IMG/VR virus record: IMGVR_UViG_3300047095_000688
Location: 1-39,455 of that record
DNA length: 39,455 bases
Strand: one strand, 5' to 3'
Source: a virus
Below the pieces are notes generated by a model. The model was not told where the DNA came from. It did not search any database and saw only the letters and a list, made by a program, of their open reading frames with translations. How positions within the stretch are numbered: the first letter of the stretch is position 1; the number at the start of each line of letters is the position of its first letter. The translations under genes and the position numbers were made by a program. Of the stretch, positions 6,543-12,757 are shown in pieces.

Positions 6543-6634
6543 GGTCAAGAGGCAAATATTAGATAAGTTGCCCCGGTCTGTAAAACCGGAGTCGTCACGA
6601 ACGGGTGTTGGTGCAATTCCAACCTTGACCACCA
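6543..6634 (+). tRNA. Divergent phage tRNA-Tyr (anticodon GTA)
   Basis: All four stems pair: acceptor GGTCAAG/CTTGACC (7 bp), D stem GCAA/TTGC, anticodon stem CCGGT/ACCGG with loop CTGTAAA (anticodon GTA at 6580-6582), long variable arm of 17 nt with an inner TCG/CGA stem as in class II tRNAs, and T stem GTTGG/CCAAC. Discriminator A and an encoded CCA end the gene. Unusual points: position 8 is A rather than T, the D loop lacks the GG pair, and the T loop is TGCAATT, with G at position 55. The isotype is well supported, but function as a normal elongator tRNA is less sure; it may be a decoy or degenerating copy. Confidence 0.75.
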
Positions 6635-6639
6635 TAAAA

Positions 6640-6719
6640 GCGCTTGTAGCTCAGTTGGTAGAGCCGACGATAGACGTATCGCCAATGTGTCGCTGGTTCG
6701 AGTCCAGCCAAGCGCGCCA
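6640..6719 (+). tRNA. tRNA-like gene with aberrant anticodon arm, isotype undetermined
   Basis: Acceptor GCGCTTG/CAAGCGC (7 bp), TA at positions 8-9, canonical D arm GCTC-AGTTGGTA-GAGC, variable loop GTGTC, T arm GCTGG-TTCGAGT-CCAGC, discriminator G and encoded CCA are all standard. The anticodon region (6665-6686) is about four nucleotides too long and does not make a normal 5-bp stem with a 7-nt loop; the best local fold is CGATA-GACG-TATCG. No anticodon can be assigned safely; a forced fit would give AGA. It starts six bases after the tRNA-Tyr. It may be a tRNA pseudogene, a tRNA-like structure or an edited/inserted anticodon arm. Confidence 0.6.
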
Positions 6720-6757
6720 AAGATTTTTTGTGCCAGCAGCCACCGCTGCAACTCAAT

Positions 6758-6795
6758 GCCAGCAGGTTTTTACCCTTCCTGCTGGCTATTTTTTT
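6758..6795 (+). terminator. Terminator-like hairpin after the tRNA pair
   Basis: GCCAGCAGG (6758-6766) pairs perfectly with CCTGCTGGC (6778-6786), followed by TATTTTTTT. It looks like an intrinsic terminator for the early/tRNA transcript, although replication genes lie downstream, so it must be read through, antiterminated or bypassed by another promoter. Confidence 0.8.
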
Positions 6796-7337
6796 GGAAG
6801 AACTAACAAGAACAGGCTTTGGCGAAACATCAGAACTCACAAGCCGATGCTGCAAAACGCTAGAGCCTGTCCTTGTTGGTTTGATGCACGATGCTGACGT
6901 GCAATGAAAAAGGTTTGCGATAAAGCAAACCAAGCCGAGATCAGCTCCGGCAACCACCGCGTTCCTCCGGCGATACGGAGGGCTAAGAAGGAAGATGCGA
7001 CGTTGATGGAAACGTGTCCGTTTGAAGTTGCAAACAAACGGATGAGGCTGACTAAGAGCATGCGCTAATTATCGATTAAACGCTTCAAGACATGCCGCTA
7101 TCGAACAATCGCGAATAATTTCGATAGTCCTCAGCAAGCTACGGCTTGCCATCTTCCTTGTTAGCAACCGCCGGAATTGTTTGATGGTTTATTACAACGA
7201 ATACGATAAATGGATATGTTGACAAATTACGCTCTCCAGGATTATTCTTTCTCTGCCACGGAAAAAAACGTGGACAGGGGTCGAAGCCTGATTTGGAGCG
7301 GTGAAGAGCCGCAAATTTATTTTGAGCGGCTTTTTTT
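6796..7337 (+). ncRNA. Candidate large structured non-coding RNA (GOLLD/ROOL-like setting)
   Basis: About 540 nt without a credible ORF but dense with perfect helices: a 16-pair stem with one mismatch (6803-6819 with 6863-6879); TGCACG/CGTGCA (6885-6903); GGTTTGC/GCAAACC (6912-6931); GCCG/CGGC (6934-6951); CCTCCG/CGGAGG (6964-6981); ACGTT/AACGT (7000-7015); CCGTTTG/CAAACGG (7018-7041); GCATG/CATGC with inner GCG/CGC (7058-7095); CTATCGAA/TTCGATAG (7098-7127); GCAAGC-TACG-GCTTGC (7134-7149); CCACG/CGTGG (7257-7274), nested in CAGG/CCTG and CGCTC/GAGCG. A long-range helix joins 6982-6997 to 7150-7165 (15 pairs, one G-G mismatch) and encloses five hairpins. It ends at an intrinsic terminator. 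Large ornate RNAs of the GOLLD and ROOL classes are known from phages next to tRNAs; membership here is inference. It may start as far upstream as 6489. Confidence 0.7.
7306..7337 (+). terminator. Strong intrinsic terminator ending the structured RNA
   Basis: AGCCGC (7307-7312) and GCGGCT (7326-7331) form the stem around a 13-nt AT-rich loop, followed by an unbroken T run to 7337. Confidence 0.88.
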
Positions 7338-7360
7338 ATGCGTTGGTGTGCTCAGTTTAT

Positions 7361-7437
7361 GGGTAGCCAAGCAGAGGGAGCCGAAAGGCTCGCCGGTGCT
7401 CCATCGGTCTTCGAACCTCTGCTTTGGTTGCCCACCA
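7361..7437 (+). ncRNA. 77-nt three-way-junction RNA ending in ACCA, in a gene leader
   Basis: A 17-pair stem with one bulged T (7361-7377 with 7416-7433) carries two perfect hairpins: GAGCC-GAAA-GGCTC (7378-7391) and CCGGTG-CTC-CATCGG (7393-7407, one G-U). The strand ends with ACCA, and the element has the length of a tRNA, though the pairing is not a cloverleaf. Two further hairpins follow, CCAGTT/AGCTGG (7435-7450) and GTGATT/AATCAC (7454-7468), before the ribosome-binding site of the next gene. It could be a tRNA-like mimic, a regulatory leader or a second small RNA. Confidence 0.6.
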
Positions 7438-7482
7438 GTTTCGAAGCTGGCGGGTGATTCTCAATCACTAATGGAGCGCATC

Positions 7483-7797
7483 ATGAGAACCAAATCCACA
7501 AGCACGTCCGCAACACTCAAAACACGATTACGCAGCAAATCACTTAGTATCAGCCCCAAAGTAATAGCCAATATCGTTCATCTTTCATATGAGCGCAGAG
7601 AGGCTTCTGCCAAAGAAAAATGGCACACCGCATTGAAGGTGTACATACGTTCTCTAAATAGCCGTGAATTCGATATTGCCAAGCATGTGCTGATGTTTAT
7701 CAGCCAAAAGCCATGTCTTGTTGATCCTGAGTATTCCTGCGAAGTGATTCCTTTTCCTTTAACTGAAGAACATATCGCTGCGGAGGCTTCAAAATGA
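7483..7797 (+). CDS. Phage protein of unknown function after the structured RNA
   Basis: 104 residues from ATG 7483, chosen because GGAG lies six bases upstream; the same frame extends upstream to 7210, but that part crosses the terminator and the hairpins and reads as random sequence. The N-terminus is basic and Ser/Thr-rich (MRTKSTSTSATLKTRLRSKS), followed by helical sequence with PKVIANIVHLSYERREASAKEKW. No family is recognised. Its stop overlaps the next ATG (ATGA), so it starts the replication gene block. Confidence 0.65.
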   Translation: MRTKSTSTSATLKTRLRSKSLSISPKVIANIVHLSYERREASAKEKWHTALKVYIRSLNSREFDIAKHVLMFISQKPCLVDPEYSCEVIPFPLTEEHIAAEASK

Positions 7798-7934
7798 AGC
7801 AGGCGAGCGCTTATTTATCAGGTTATATCTCACAGTTAATCGCGCAAATCGAAGCAAAGAAACGTCATAAAGTGGTTTCTATGGCCGAGTTTAAAGCTAA
7901 GAAACAGTTGAAAAGGTTTGTTGCTAAAAAATGA
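7794..7934 (+). CDS. Small basic phage protein
   Basis: 46 residues (MKQASAYLSGYISQLIAQ... AKKQLKRFVAKK), strongly basic and helical. It overlaps the preceding stop and the following start by four bases each (ATGA on both sides), a tightly coupled arrangement that supports real translation. No domain is recognised; nucleic-acid binding would fit the charge but is only a guess. Confidence 0.6.
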   Translation: MKQASAYLSGYISQLIAQIEAKKRHKVVSMAEFKAKKQLKRFVAKK

Positions 7935-8680
7935 GCGTTAGAGTCATGTCATTAGTTTGGGAAAATTTTAATCGAGGCGGAAGCGAGAAGCTAGCAATGC
8001 TTGCTCTTGCAGATTGGTGTAATGATGATGGAGGTAGTCTGCATCCGTCAATTTCTGCTGTGGCAAGAAAGATCAATGTAAGCGAAAAACAAGCGCGACG
8101 CATTCTGCATAAATTTATAGAAGATGGTTATTTATTAGTTACGGCAAATCATCATGGCGGTGACCCTGGGCAATCAAGGCATTATAAATTAAATATCAGT
8201 TTATTAAAGATTACTGCCCCTCCCGTGGATGTCACCCCTCCCGTGGATGTCACCCCTCCCGTGGATGTCACCCCTCCCGTGGATGTCACCCCTCCCGTGG
8301 ATGTCACCCCTCCCGTGGATGTCCCTAGACCCCTCCCATGGGTGTCCCTAGACCCCTCCCATGGGTGGGAGCCTAACCACCATAGAACCATCATAGAACC
8401 ATCAGATATATCCATCGATAAAAAAAATCGAAGAAAAATCGATACCACCACCAAAACAAAAAAAACACTATCAGAGTTTCCTGGGAAATTTCAGGTCACA
8501 GAAGAAATGTTCAATTGGGCAGTTGCAGAAGGAATACCGGAAGATCACGTCAAATTTGAAACTCAGAAATTCAAAGACAACGCTTTGGCGAAAGGATTGA
8601 AATACAAAGATTGGATAGCCACTTGGCGTAATTGGATGAGAAATGCGATCCATTTTAATGGATACAAAAAGAGAGCATAA
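7931..8680 (+). CDS. O-like phage replication initiator, winged helix, with iterons in the gene
   Basis: 249 residues. The N-terminal ~95 residues form a helix-turn-helix/winged-helix domain typical of phage replication proteins (EKLAMLALADWCNDDGG, HPSISAVARKINVSEKQARRILHKFIEDGYL). The middle is a PPVDVT hexapeptide repeated six times (about residues 97-132), then two PLPWVSLDPSHGW-like blocks, then a Lys/Thr-rich linker. The C-terminal ~65 residues (FPGKFQVTEEMFNWA... DWIATWRNWMRNA) are the conserved tail found in phage O-like and DnaT-like proteins that recruit helicase. It directly precedes dnaB, as O precedes P in lambda. The repeated DNA inside the gene is probably the replication origin bound by this protein. 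Confidence 0.82.
   Translation: MSVRVMSLVWENFNRGGSEKLAMLALADWCNDDGGSLHPSISAVARKINVSEKQARRILHKFIEDGYLLVTANHHGGDPGQSRHYKLNISLLKITAPPVDVTPPVDVTPPVDVTPPVDVTPPVDVTPPVDVPRPLPWVSLDPSHGWEPNHHRTIIEPSDISIDKKNRRKIDTTTKTKKTLSEFPGKFQVTEEMFNWAVAEGIPEDHVKFETQKFKDNALAKGLKYKDWIATWRNWMRNAIHFNGYKKRA
8219..8326 (+). repeat. Six 18-bp tandem iterons, probable phage replication origin
   Basis: Unit CCTCCCGTGGATGTCACC is repeated from 8219; five copies are perfect and the sixth differs only in its last codon. Two 22-bp repeats containing CCCTAGACCCCTCCCATGGG follow (about 8324-8367), then a strongly A-rich stretch to about 8470. Iterons followed by an AT-rich segment inside the initiator gene copy the layout of the lambda origin in gene O. 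The A-rich stretch would be the unwinding element. Confidence 0.72.
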
Positions 8681-8682
8681 GC

Positions 8683-9960
8683 ATGATAAATAATGATTTT
8701 GTAATTGACAGCGAACAAGCGTTACTCGGGTGCGTAATTTCCGAAAATGGTTCGTTCGATGACATTGAAGGATTGCAATCACATGAGTTTTACTTGGAAA
8801 GCCATCGACTAATTTTCGCTACGATTTCTGATTTTTTGGATAACGGAAAGTCGGTTGATTTAATTTTGCTTGCAGAGGCGTTACAAAAAAACGGCGATCT
8901 TGAAAGAGTCGGTCAGTTGAAATATCTCGGTGAATTGGTTCAGTCATCGTCGTCACGTAAAAACATCAAGTGGCATGCAAAACGTGTTTCAGAAACATTC
9001 AAGCTTCGCAAACTGAAGGTATTGCTTGCGAGTTTGAGCGATGCAATTGGTGAAAGGAATGACTTGGATTCAATCACAGAAATGGCTGAATCAGGATTAT
9101 TCGACCTACTTGAAGGAAAGCACGAAGAAAATTTCCAGCACATTGGTGATGCTGTCGTCGAGGCAGTTGATTGGGAAGATCAAGACCAGAAAGGCTTGCA
9201 AACCGGTTTGAGGGATCTTGATCGCATGACGGGTGGATTTAAAAACAGTGAGTTGATTATCGTTGCCGGACGCCCGAGCATGGGGAAAAGCACGCTTGCA
9301 ATGCAGATTGGTGAGCATGTGGCGCGCAATGAGTCTGTGATTATTTTTTCGCTCGAAATGGCTAATCGTCAGGTTGCTGCCCGGTTTTTGAAACATCACG
9401 AATCGGTGATAGGAAAATCACAAGCAATCGCTCATTTAAAGTCATTGAGGCTTCACTCCGATCAAACCCCAGCAATCACTATCGGGCATATCCGCAGCAA
9501 ATGCAGGGCAATCAAACGCAAATACGGTTTGAGTATGATCGTGGTTGATTATCTGCAATTGATGCGCGGCTCTGGTGATAATCGAAATCAAGAAATCGGA
9601 TCAATTTCGCGCGGTTTAAAGGGTATAGCGAAAGAGTTTGCTATGCCGGTTGTGTGTTTATCTCAGTTAAGTCGAAAGGTTGATGATAGAGCAGATAAGC
9701 GCCCGATCATGTCAGATCTGCGCGAATCGGGAGAGATTGAGCAAGATGCTGACGTGATTTTATTCATTTATCGAGACGAAGTTTACAACAAAGAAACCAA
9801 CGATGATGGATTAGCAGAAATCATTTGCAGAAAAAATCGCAATGGGTCAATCGGTGAAATTGTTACGAAGTTTTCGGGTGAAACAACACGATTCAGTGAT
9901 TTTAACGGTGAACGCAAGCCAAGCAATGCGCATAGCAATAAGCGCGGATTCGATGTTTAA
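8683..9960 (+). CDS. dnaB: Replicative DNA helicase, DnaB family
   Basis: 425 residues. The N-terminal DnaB domain (residues ~5-100: SEQALLGCVISENG, YLESHRLIFATI) is followed by a RecA-like ATPase with Walker A GRPSMGKST (about 196-204), Walker B IVVDYLQLM (about 287-295), SLEM and the LSQLSR and DLRESGEIEQDAD motifs typical of the family. It is slightly shorter than host DnaB (~470), mostly in linker regions. It unwinds phage DNA at the fork after loading by the upstream initiator. No separate helicase loader gene is visible, so the initiator's C-terminus may load it. Confidence 0.96.
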   Translation: MINNDFVIDSEQALLGCVISENGSFDDIEGLQSHEFYLESHRLIFATISDFLDNGKSVDLILLAEALQKNGDLERVGQLKYLGELVQSSSSRKNIKWHAKRVSETFKLRKLKVLLASLSDAIGERNDLDSITEMAESGLFDLLEGKHEENFQHIGDAVVEAVDWEDQDQKGLQTGLRDLDRMTGGFKNSELIIVAGRPSMGKSTLAMQIGEHVARNESVIIFSLEMANRQVAARFLKHHESVIGKSQAIAHLKSLRLHSDQTPAITIGHIRSKCRAIKRKYGLSMIVVDYLQLMRGSGDNRNQEIGSISRGLKGIAKEFAMPVVCLSQLSRKVDDRADKRPIMSDLRESGEIEQDADVILFIYRDEVYNKETNDDGLAEIICRKNRNGSIGEIVTKFSGETTRFSDFNGERKPSNAHSNKRGFDV

Positions 9961-10028
9961 AAACCTGTTTCCCACATGCCCAAGCGCGCAGTGCGGATTC
10001 GCCGGAGCGTAACCGGCACATATAGCTG

Positions 10029-10235
10029 ATGCCATGCTACTGCGAGCAATGTACCAGCGCATCTTCGCCGACATATACCGATGATTTCAGGCACAAGTGC
10101 GAGGTGAATTACGTCAGTGCGCAATCGGGAGAATGGATACGAACCTACTTGGATGGTGTCCGGAAGAAGCGGGGAGATGCTGCTTGGTGCAAGTTGCGGT
10201 GCGATGTTGCGAATAGATGGCGCGGAGGAAAATGA
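10029..10235 (+). CDS. Small Cys-containing phage protein
   Basis: 68 residues. The segment CEVNYVSAQSGEWIRTYLDGVRKKRGDAAWCKLRCDVANRW has a pattern seen in small phage proteins of unknown function located near replication and recombination genes (CE-x-R/N-YV ... YLDGV-x-KKRG-x-AA-x-x-L). The N-terminal CYCEQC could bind metal with the later cysteines. No clear ribosome-binding site precedes the ATG. The 68 bp before it hold no feature I can support. Confidence 0.6.
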   Translation: MPCYCEQCTSASSPTYTDDFRHKCEVNYVSAQSGEWIRTYLDGVRKKRGDAAWCKLRCDVANRWRGGK

Positions 10236-10278
10236 TATGAGGCGCTCGGGGAAATATACAGGATGAGTTGGTGATTCA

Positions 10279-10758
10279 ATGGGGCAAGCGGCAGTAAAAA
10301 TAAAGCGAGAGCGTGTTTATCTGCGTGTTATCAAAGGCGGACTTGTCCCCGCTGATAATTATGCAGAGAGTCAGCTTCGAATCAAGAAACTGAAGATCGG
10401 CGATGTGATCGGAGCGCAAATAACAAAGCTCAGGAATCCGAAGTTCAATAGGCTGGTGCATAAGCTCGGTATTCTGGTTACACAGAACATAGAGGCGTTT
10501 TCCGGTTTGGATGCTCACAAAGCAATAAAGCGATTGCAGATAGAGGGTCGCATTGCTTGCGATGAGATCGGCGTAATGGTGCCAGGTTTTGGGATGGTGA
10601 TCCAATTCATTCCGCGCAGCCTGAGTTTCGATAGCATGGATGAAGCAGAATTCAACGACGCGGCAAAACAGATATGCAGGCTGATTGCTGATAGGTATTG
10701 GCCAAGTTTAGATCCAGAGCAGATTGAGCAAATGGCTGGGTGCATGGTCGATGAGTAG
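10279..10758 (+). CDS. DUF1367-like phage protein
   Basis: 159 residues. GGLVPADNYAESQLRIKKLKIGDVIGAQITKLRNPKFNRLVHKL matches the start of the DUF1367 family found beside phage recombination and Holliday-junction genes; the C-terminus (MVIQFIPRSLSFDSMDEAEFNDAAKQICRLI) also fits. The biochemical role is unknown. It precedes the Ref-like and RusA-like nucleases in one run of closely packed genes. Confidence 0.75.
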   Translation: MGQAAVKIKRERVYLRVIKGGLVPADNYAESQLRIKKLKIGDVIGAQITKLRNPKFNRLVHKLGILVTQNIEAFSGLDAHKAIKRLQIEGRIACDEIGVMVPGFGMVIQFIPRSLSFDSMDEAEFNDAAKQICRLIADRYWPSLDPEQIEQMAGCMVDE

Positions 10759-10763
10759 CGCTA

Positions 10764-11048
10764 ATGAATAAGCCAGAAAAAACTCACGTCGATGCCGTGG
10801 CTCGGATCGGATGCGTAATTTGTCGCGAGTTTTATGCAACGCAAACCGATTGCGAGATACACCATATTGGCGAAGGCAGCGGACACAGAAGCGATTTTAT
10901 GGTGGCTGGATTGTGCCAATCGCATCACAGAGAAAGCGCCGGGCTGCACGGCATGGGCGTGAAAGCTTTTTTGCGGTTATATAAATTACCTACGGAATAC
11001 CACTTGCTGGATCTGGTGAATAAATTTCGTGCGCAGGATGGGGTTTGA
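10764..11048 (+). CDS. Ref-like HNH nuclease (RecA-dependent type)
   Basis: 94 residues. Metal- and HNH-type motifs are visible: CVIC near residue 17, EIHHIGEGSGHRSD, and GLCQSHHRES, with LHG after. This matches the compact Ref family of phage nucleases that cut DNA in RecA filaments (P1 Ref is the founding member). The role is probably recombination-linked cleavage. It starts six bases after the DUF1367 stop, and its stop lies just before the RusA start. Confidence 0.8.
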   Translation: MNKPEKTHVDAVARIGCVICREFYATQTDCEIHHIGEGSGHRSDFMVAGLCQSHHRESAGLHGMGVKAFLRLYKLPTEYHLLDLVNKFRAQDGV

Positions 11049-11049
11049 A

Positions 11050-11475
11050 ATGAATGAAATTCAATTTGTGGTGCCGGGTCAGCCGGTTGGAAAAGGCAGA
11101 GCGAGAGCGGCGCGCAGAGGTAATTTCATAACGATGTATACGCCGGAGAAAACCGCGAATTATGAATCATTAGTGGCACATGCTGCGCATGTCGCAATGG
11201 CTGGGAAATCGCTCATATCAGGAGCGGTCGCGGTCGATTTGGATATCCGGCTTCAGATCCCGGCCTCGTGGTCAAAAAAGCGCAAGGAAATGGCGGCGCA
11301 GGGATTGATTGCGGCCACAAAAAAGCCCGACTGCTCGAACATTCTTAAGGCAATCGAGGACGGAATGAATGGCATTATTTATAACGATGACGTGCAGATT
11401 GTTCAATCTTCTCAGCGCAAACGTTACGCCGAAACGCCGGGCGTTGTTGTGATTGTGCGAGAGTTGGGATTGTAG
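11050..11475 (+). CDS. rusA: RusA-like Holliday-junction resolvase
   Basis: 141 residues from ATG 11050; in-frame ATG 11038 and GTG 11029 are alternatives. VVPGQPVGKGRARA is the RusA N-terminal signature and KKPDCSNILKAIEDGMNGIIYNDDVQIV contains the acidic catalytic residues. It resolves four-way junctions made during phage recombination and replication, before packaging. It follows the Ref-like nuclease and lies upstream of small regulatory genes. Confidence 0.93.
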   Translation: MNEIQFVVPGQPVGKGRARAARRGNFITMYTPEKTANYESLVAHAAHVAMAGKSLISGAVAVDLDIRLQIPASWSKKRKEMAAQGLIAATKKPDCSNILKAIEDGMNGIIYNDDVQIVQSSQRKRYAETPGVVVIVRELGL

Positions 11476-11499
11476 AGTTTATTAATAAAGGAGAGAGTT

Positions 11500-11697
11500 A
11501 TGAGGTCAAGCAGTAGCGGTGTGGGGGTTATTGGTCTTCTCGGTGTTTCGTTCGTGGTACTTAAATTGTCCGGCATTATCGATTGGTCTTGGTGGCTGGT
11601 AACTATCCCGTTTTGGGGCGGCCTCGCTTTGGTATTAGCGATTATGATAATCGGTTTTCCAATTTATTGTTTTGTGACACGCAAAAAGAAGGGGTGA
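11500..11697 (+). CDS. Small two-helix membrane protein
   Basis: 65 residues with two predicted membrane helices: VGVIGLLGVSFVVLKLSGII and WWLVTIPFWGGLALVLAIMIIG, joined by DWSWW. The VLKL-x-G-x-IDWSWWWV pattern is widespread in phage proteins annotated as transmembrane proteins of unknown role. AAAGGAGAGAG before the ATG is a strong ribosome-binding site. Inner-membrane location with a basic cytoplasmic end (TRKKKG) is likely. Function unknown. Confidence 0.72.
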   Translation: MRSSSSGVGVIGLLGVSFVVLKLSGIIDWSWWLVTIPFWGGLALVLAIMIIGFPIYCFVTRKKKG

Positions 11698-11735
11698 TGG
11701 ATAAATTGAGAGTGGGAATATGGATTCTAATATAA

Positions 11736-11924
11736 ATGGACGACATTGATTATATAAACGAACGCACACAGGCCGACGAGGAAAACGCGATTTCCGAGGC
11801 GAGAAAACGCGCGGCATTGATTCCGATAGGAGTACCGGGCGAATGTGAATATTGTGGTTTCGAATTCGAGCGGCTGGTTGGTGGGGCGTGTGGTAGATGT
11901 CGGGATGAGTTTAAACTTAATTAA
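11736..11924 (+). CDS. TraR/DksA-like C4 zinc-finger protein
   Basis: 62 residues: an N-terminal acidic helix (MDDIDYINERTQADEENAI) followed by a zinc finger with CEYC and CGRC (about residues 45-56). This is the short DksA/TraR form common in phages and plasmids, which binds RNA polymerase and alters promoter choice in place of DksA and ppGpp. Being just upstream of the candidate late regulator, it may help the switch to late transcription. The ribosome-binding site is weak. Confidence 0.8.
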   Translation: MDDIDYINERTQADEENAISEARKRAALIPIGVPGECEYCGFEFERLVGGACGRCRDEFKLN

Positions 11925-11929
11925 ATCAA

Positions 11930-11942
11930 TTACCAAATGGGT
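11930..11942 (+). promoter_or_regulatory. Operator-like site upstream of the late-regulator candidate
   Basis: TTACCAAATGG followed by GTG matches ten contiguous bases of the PL operator core TACCAAATGGTA. It lies within the few bases before the TTG at 11948. It may be a degenerate repressor or Cro site, or chance. Confidence 0.35.
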
Positions 11943-11947
11943 GACTA

Positions 11948-12496
11948 TTGTTTAGATCAGCAGAATCGGCTTTGATGTGGGCGGCGCAAGTTAGGGAAAC
12001 TTTGATTTTCAAAGCGCCATCGATCAGCAGGATGTGCGGAAAGCCTCCGCGACCAACGAACAATGATTTATTGATCGGGTTATCGCCGGAAGAGGTGCAT
12101 CGTCAAGCCGATAATATCTACTCGATGGTTATCAATCCTAAAGATCCGGTCGGCCCGGTATCGGAAGCTTATTTGTTGTGCCGGTATTTCGGAGACGCTG
12201 AGTTTTCGCGTATTGTGTCGCGCGTGCACATTCAGCTATCGGATCGCTCAAAGGATTTGACTATATTGATTTTGGCGTATCTTGGTGTGCAAATAAATTG
12301 CAGAGATATTACCGCACGAATGATGAGGGATGCGCTGCATTGCGATGCAAATAGAGTGGCCGATTATCGTAATTTGGTTTACGGGATCATGGATAAAATA
12401 CATGCGCAGGCCATCGATCAAATTGAATGCAGGATGAGGCATGCAGGGTTGGTTGAAGATGAATATTCTTCTGGGGTTGCGGCGCTGAGTAGATGA
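11948..12496 (+). CDS. Candidate late regulator (antiterminator position), unrecognised family
   Basis: 182 residues from TTG 11948, or 173 from ATG 11975; neither has a clear ribosome-binding site. The protein is helical and mixed-charge, with conserved-looking blocks such as LMWAAQVRETL, AYLLCRYFG, RDITARMMRDALHCDANRVADYRNLVYGIMDKIHAQAI. No cysteine-pair zinc motif or HTH is obvious; the C-terminal part could be a sigma-like helical domain. The position, last rightward early gene before the late promoter and its terminator, is where lambda-like phages carry Q. The role is inferred from context only. Confidence 0.6.
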   Translation: MFRSAESALMWAAQVRETLIFKAPSISRMCGKPPRPTNNDLLIGLSPEEVHRQADNIYSMVINPKDPVGPVSEAYLLCRYFGDAEFSRIVSRVHIQLSDRSKDLTILILAYLGVQINCRDITARMMRDALHCDANRVADYRNLVYGIMDKIHAQAIDQIECRMRHAGLVEDEYSSGVAALSR

Positions 12497-12757
12497 TTAT
12501 TGTTTTTCTGCCGCCCGGCAACGCGGATCGATTACTAGCTCCGCCTGTCCGGTTTTGAACAAAAAATACTCAAACAACGCCGGATGCATGCGCCGGTCGC
12601 CATCCTCCCAATGCTGCCAAGTGCGCAACCCGGCATGGACAATTTCGGCGGCTTGCTGCTGAGTGATACCGGCATTGATGCGCATGCCAATGATCTCATC
12701 CGGATGCGGATTGCTCGCCGGGCTTTTCGCCCGGCTGCGGTTTGGGTGGTTAGGCAT
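12497..12757 (-). CDS. HTH transcriptional regulator of a small leftward operon
   Basis: 86 residues. An XRE-like helix-turn-helix is visible at about 20-65: PDEIIGMRINAGITQQQAAEIVHAGLRTWQHWEDGDRRMHPALFEYFLF. The WQHWEDG ending of the recognition region resembles phage regulators that bind as small dimers. It overlaps the end of the preceding leftward gene by eight bases, suggesting coupling. A palindrome inside the operon promoter (13252-13264) is a natural candidate target, which would make it autoregulatory. Confidence 0.75.
   Translation of the reverse strand: MPNHPNRSRAKSPASNPHPDEIIGMRINAGITQQQAAEIVHAGLRTWQHWEDGDRRMHPALFEYFLFKTGQAELVIDPRCRAAEKQ

Noticed and set aside
6730-6741. GTGCCAGCAGCC, identical to part of the conserved 16S rRNA 530-loop region
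   Set aside because: Only twelve bases match and the flanking sequence diverges; no rRNA fragment is present, so it is probably chance.
6448-6957. Several ORFs of 68-149 residues on both strands over the tRNA region
   Set aside because: They run through tRNA genes and terminator hairpins, lack ribosome-binding sites and have no protein-like composition.
7210-7482. Upstream extension of the 7483 gene frame
   Set aside because: It covers the terminator and three-way-junction RNA; the ATG at 7483 has the proper GGAG site.
8219-8367. CRISPR array
   Set aside because: The repeats are in-frame tandem units without unique spacers and lie inside a replication gene.
10235-10278. Tiny ORFs between the small Cys protein and DUF1367
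   Set aside because: They have fewer than ten codons and no conservation evidence.
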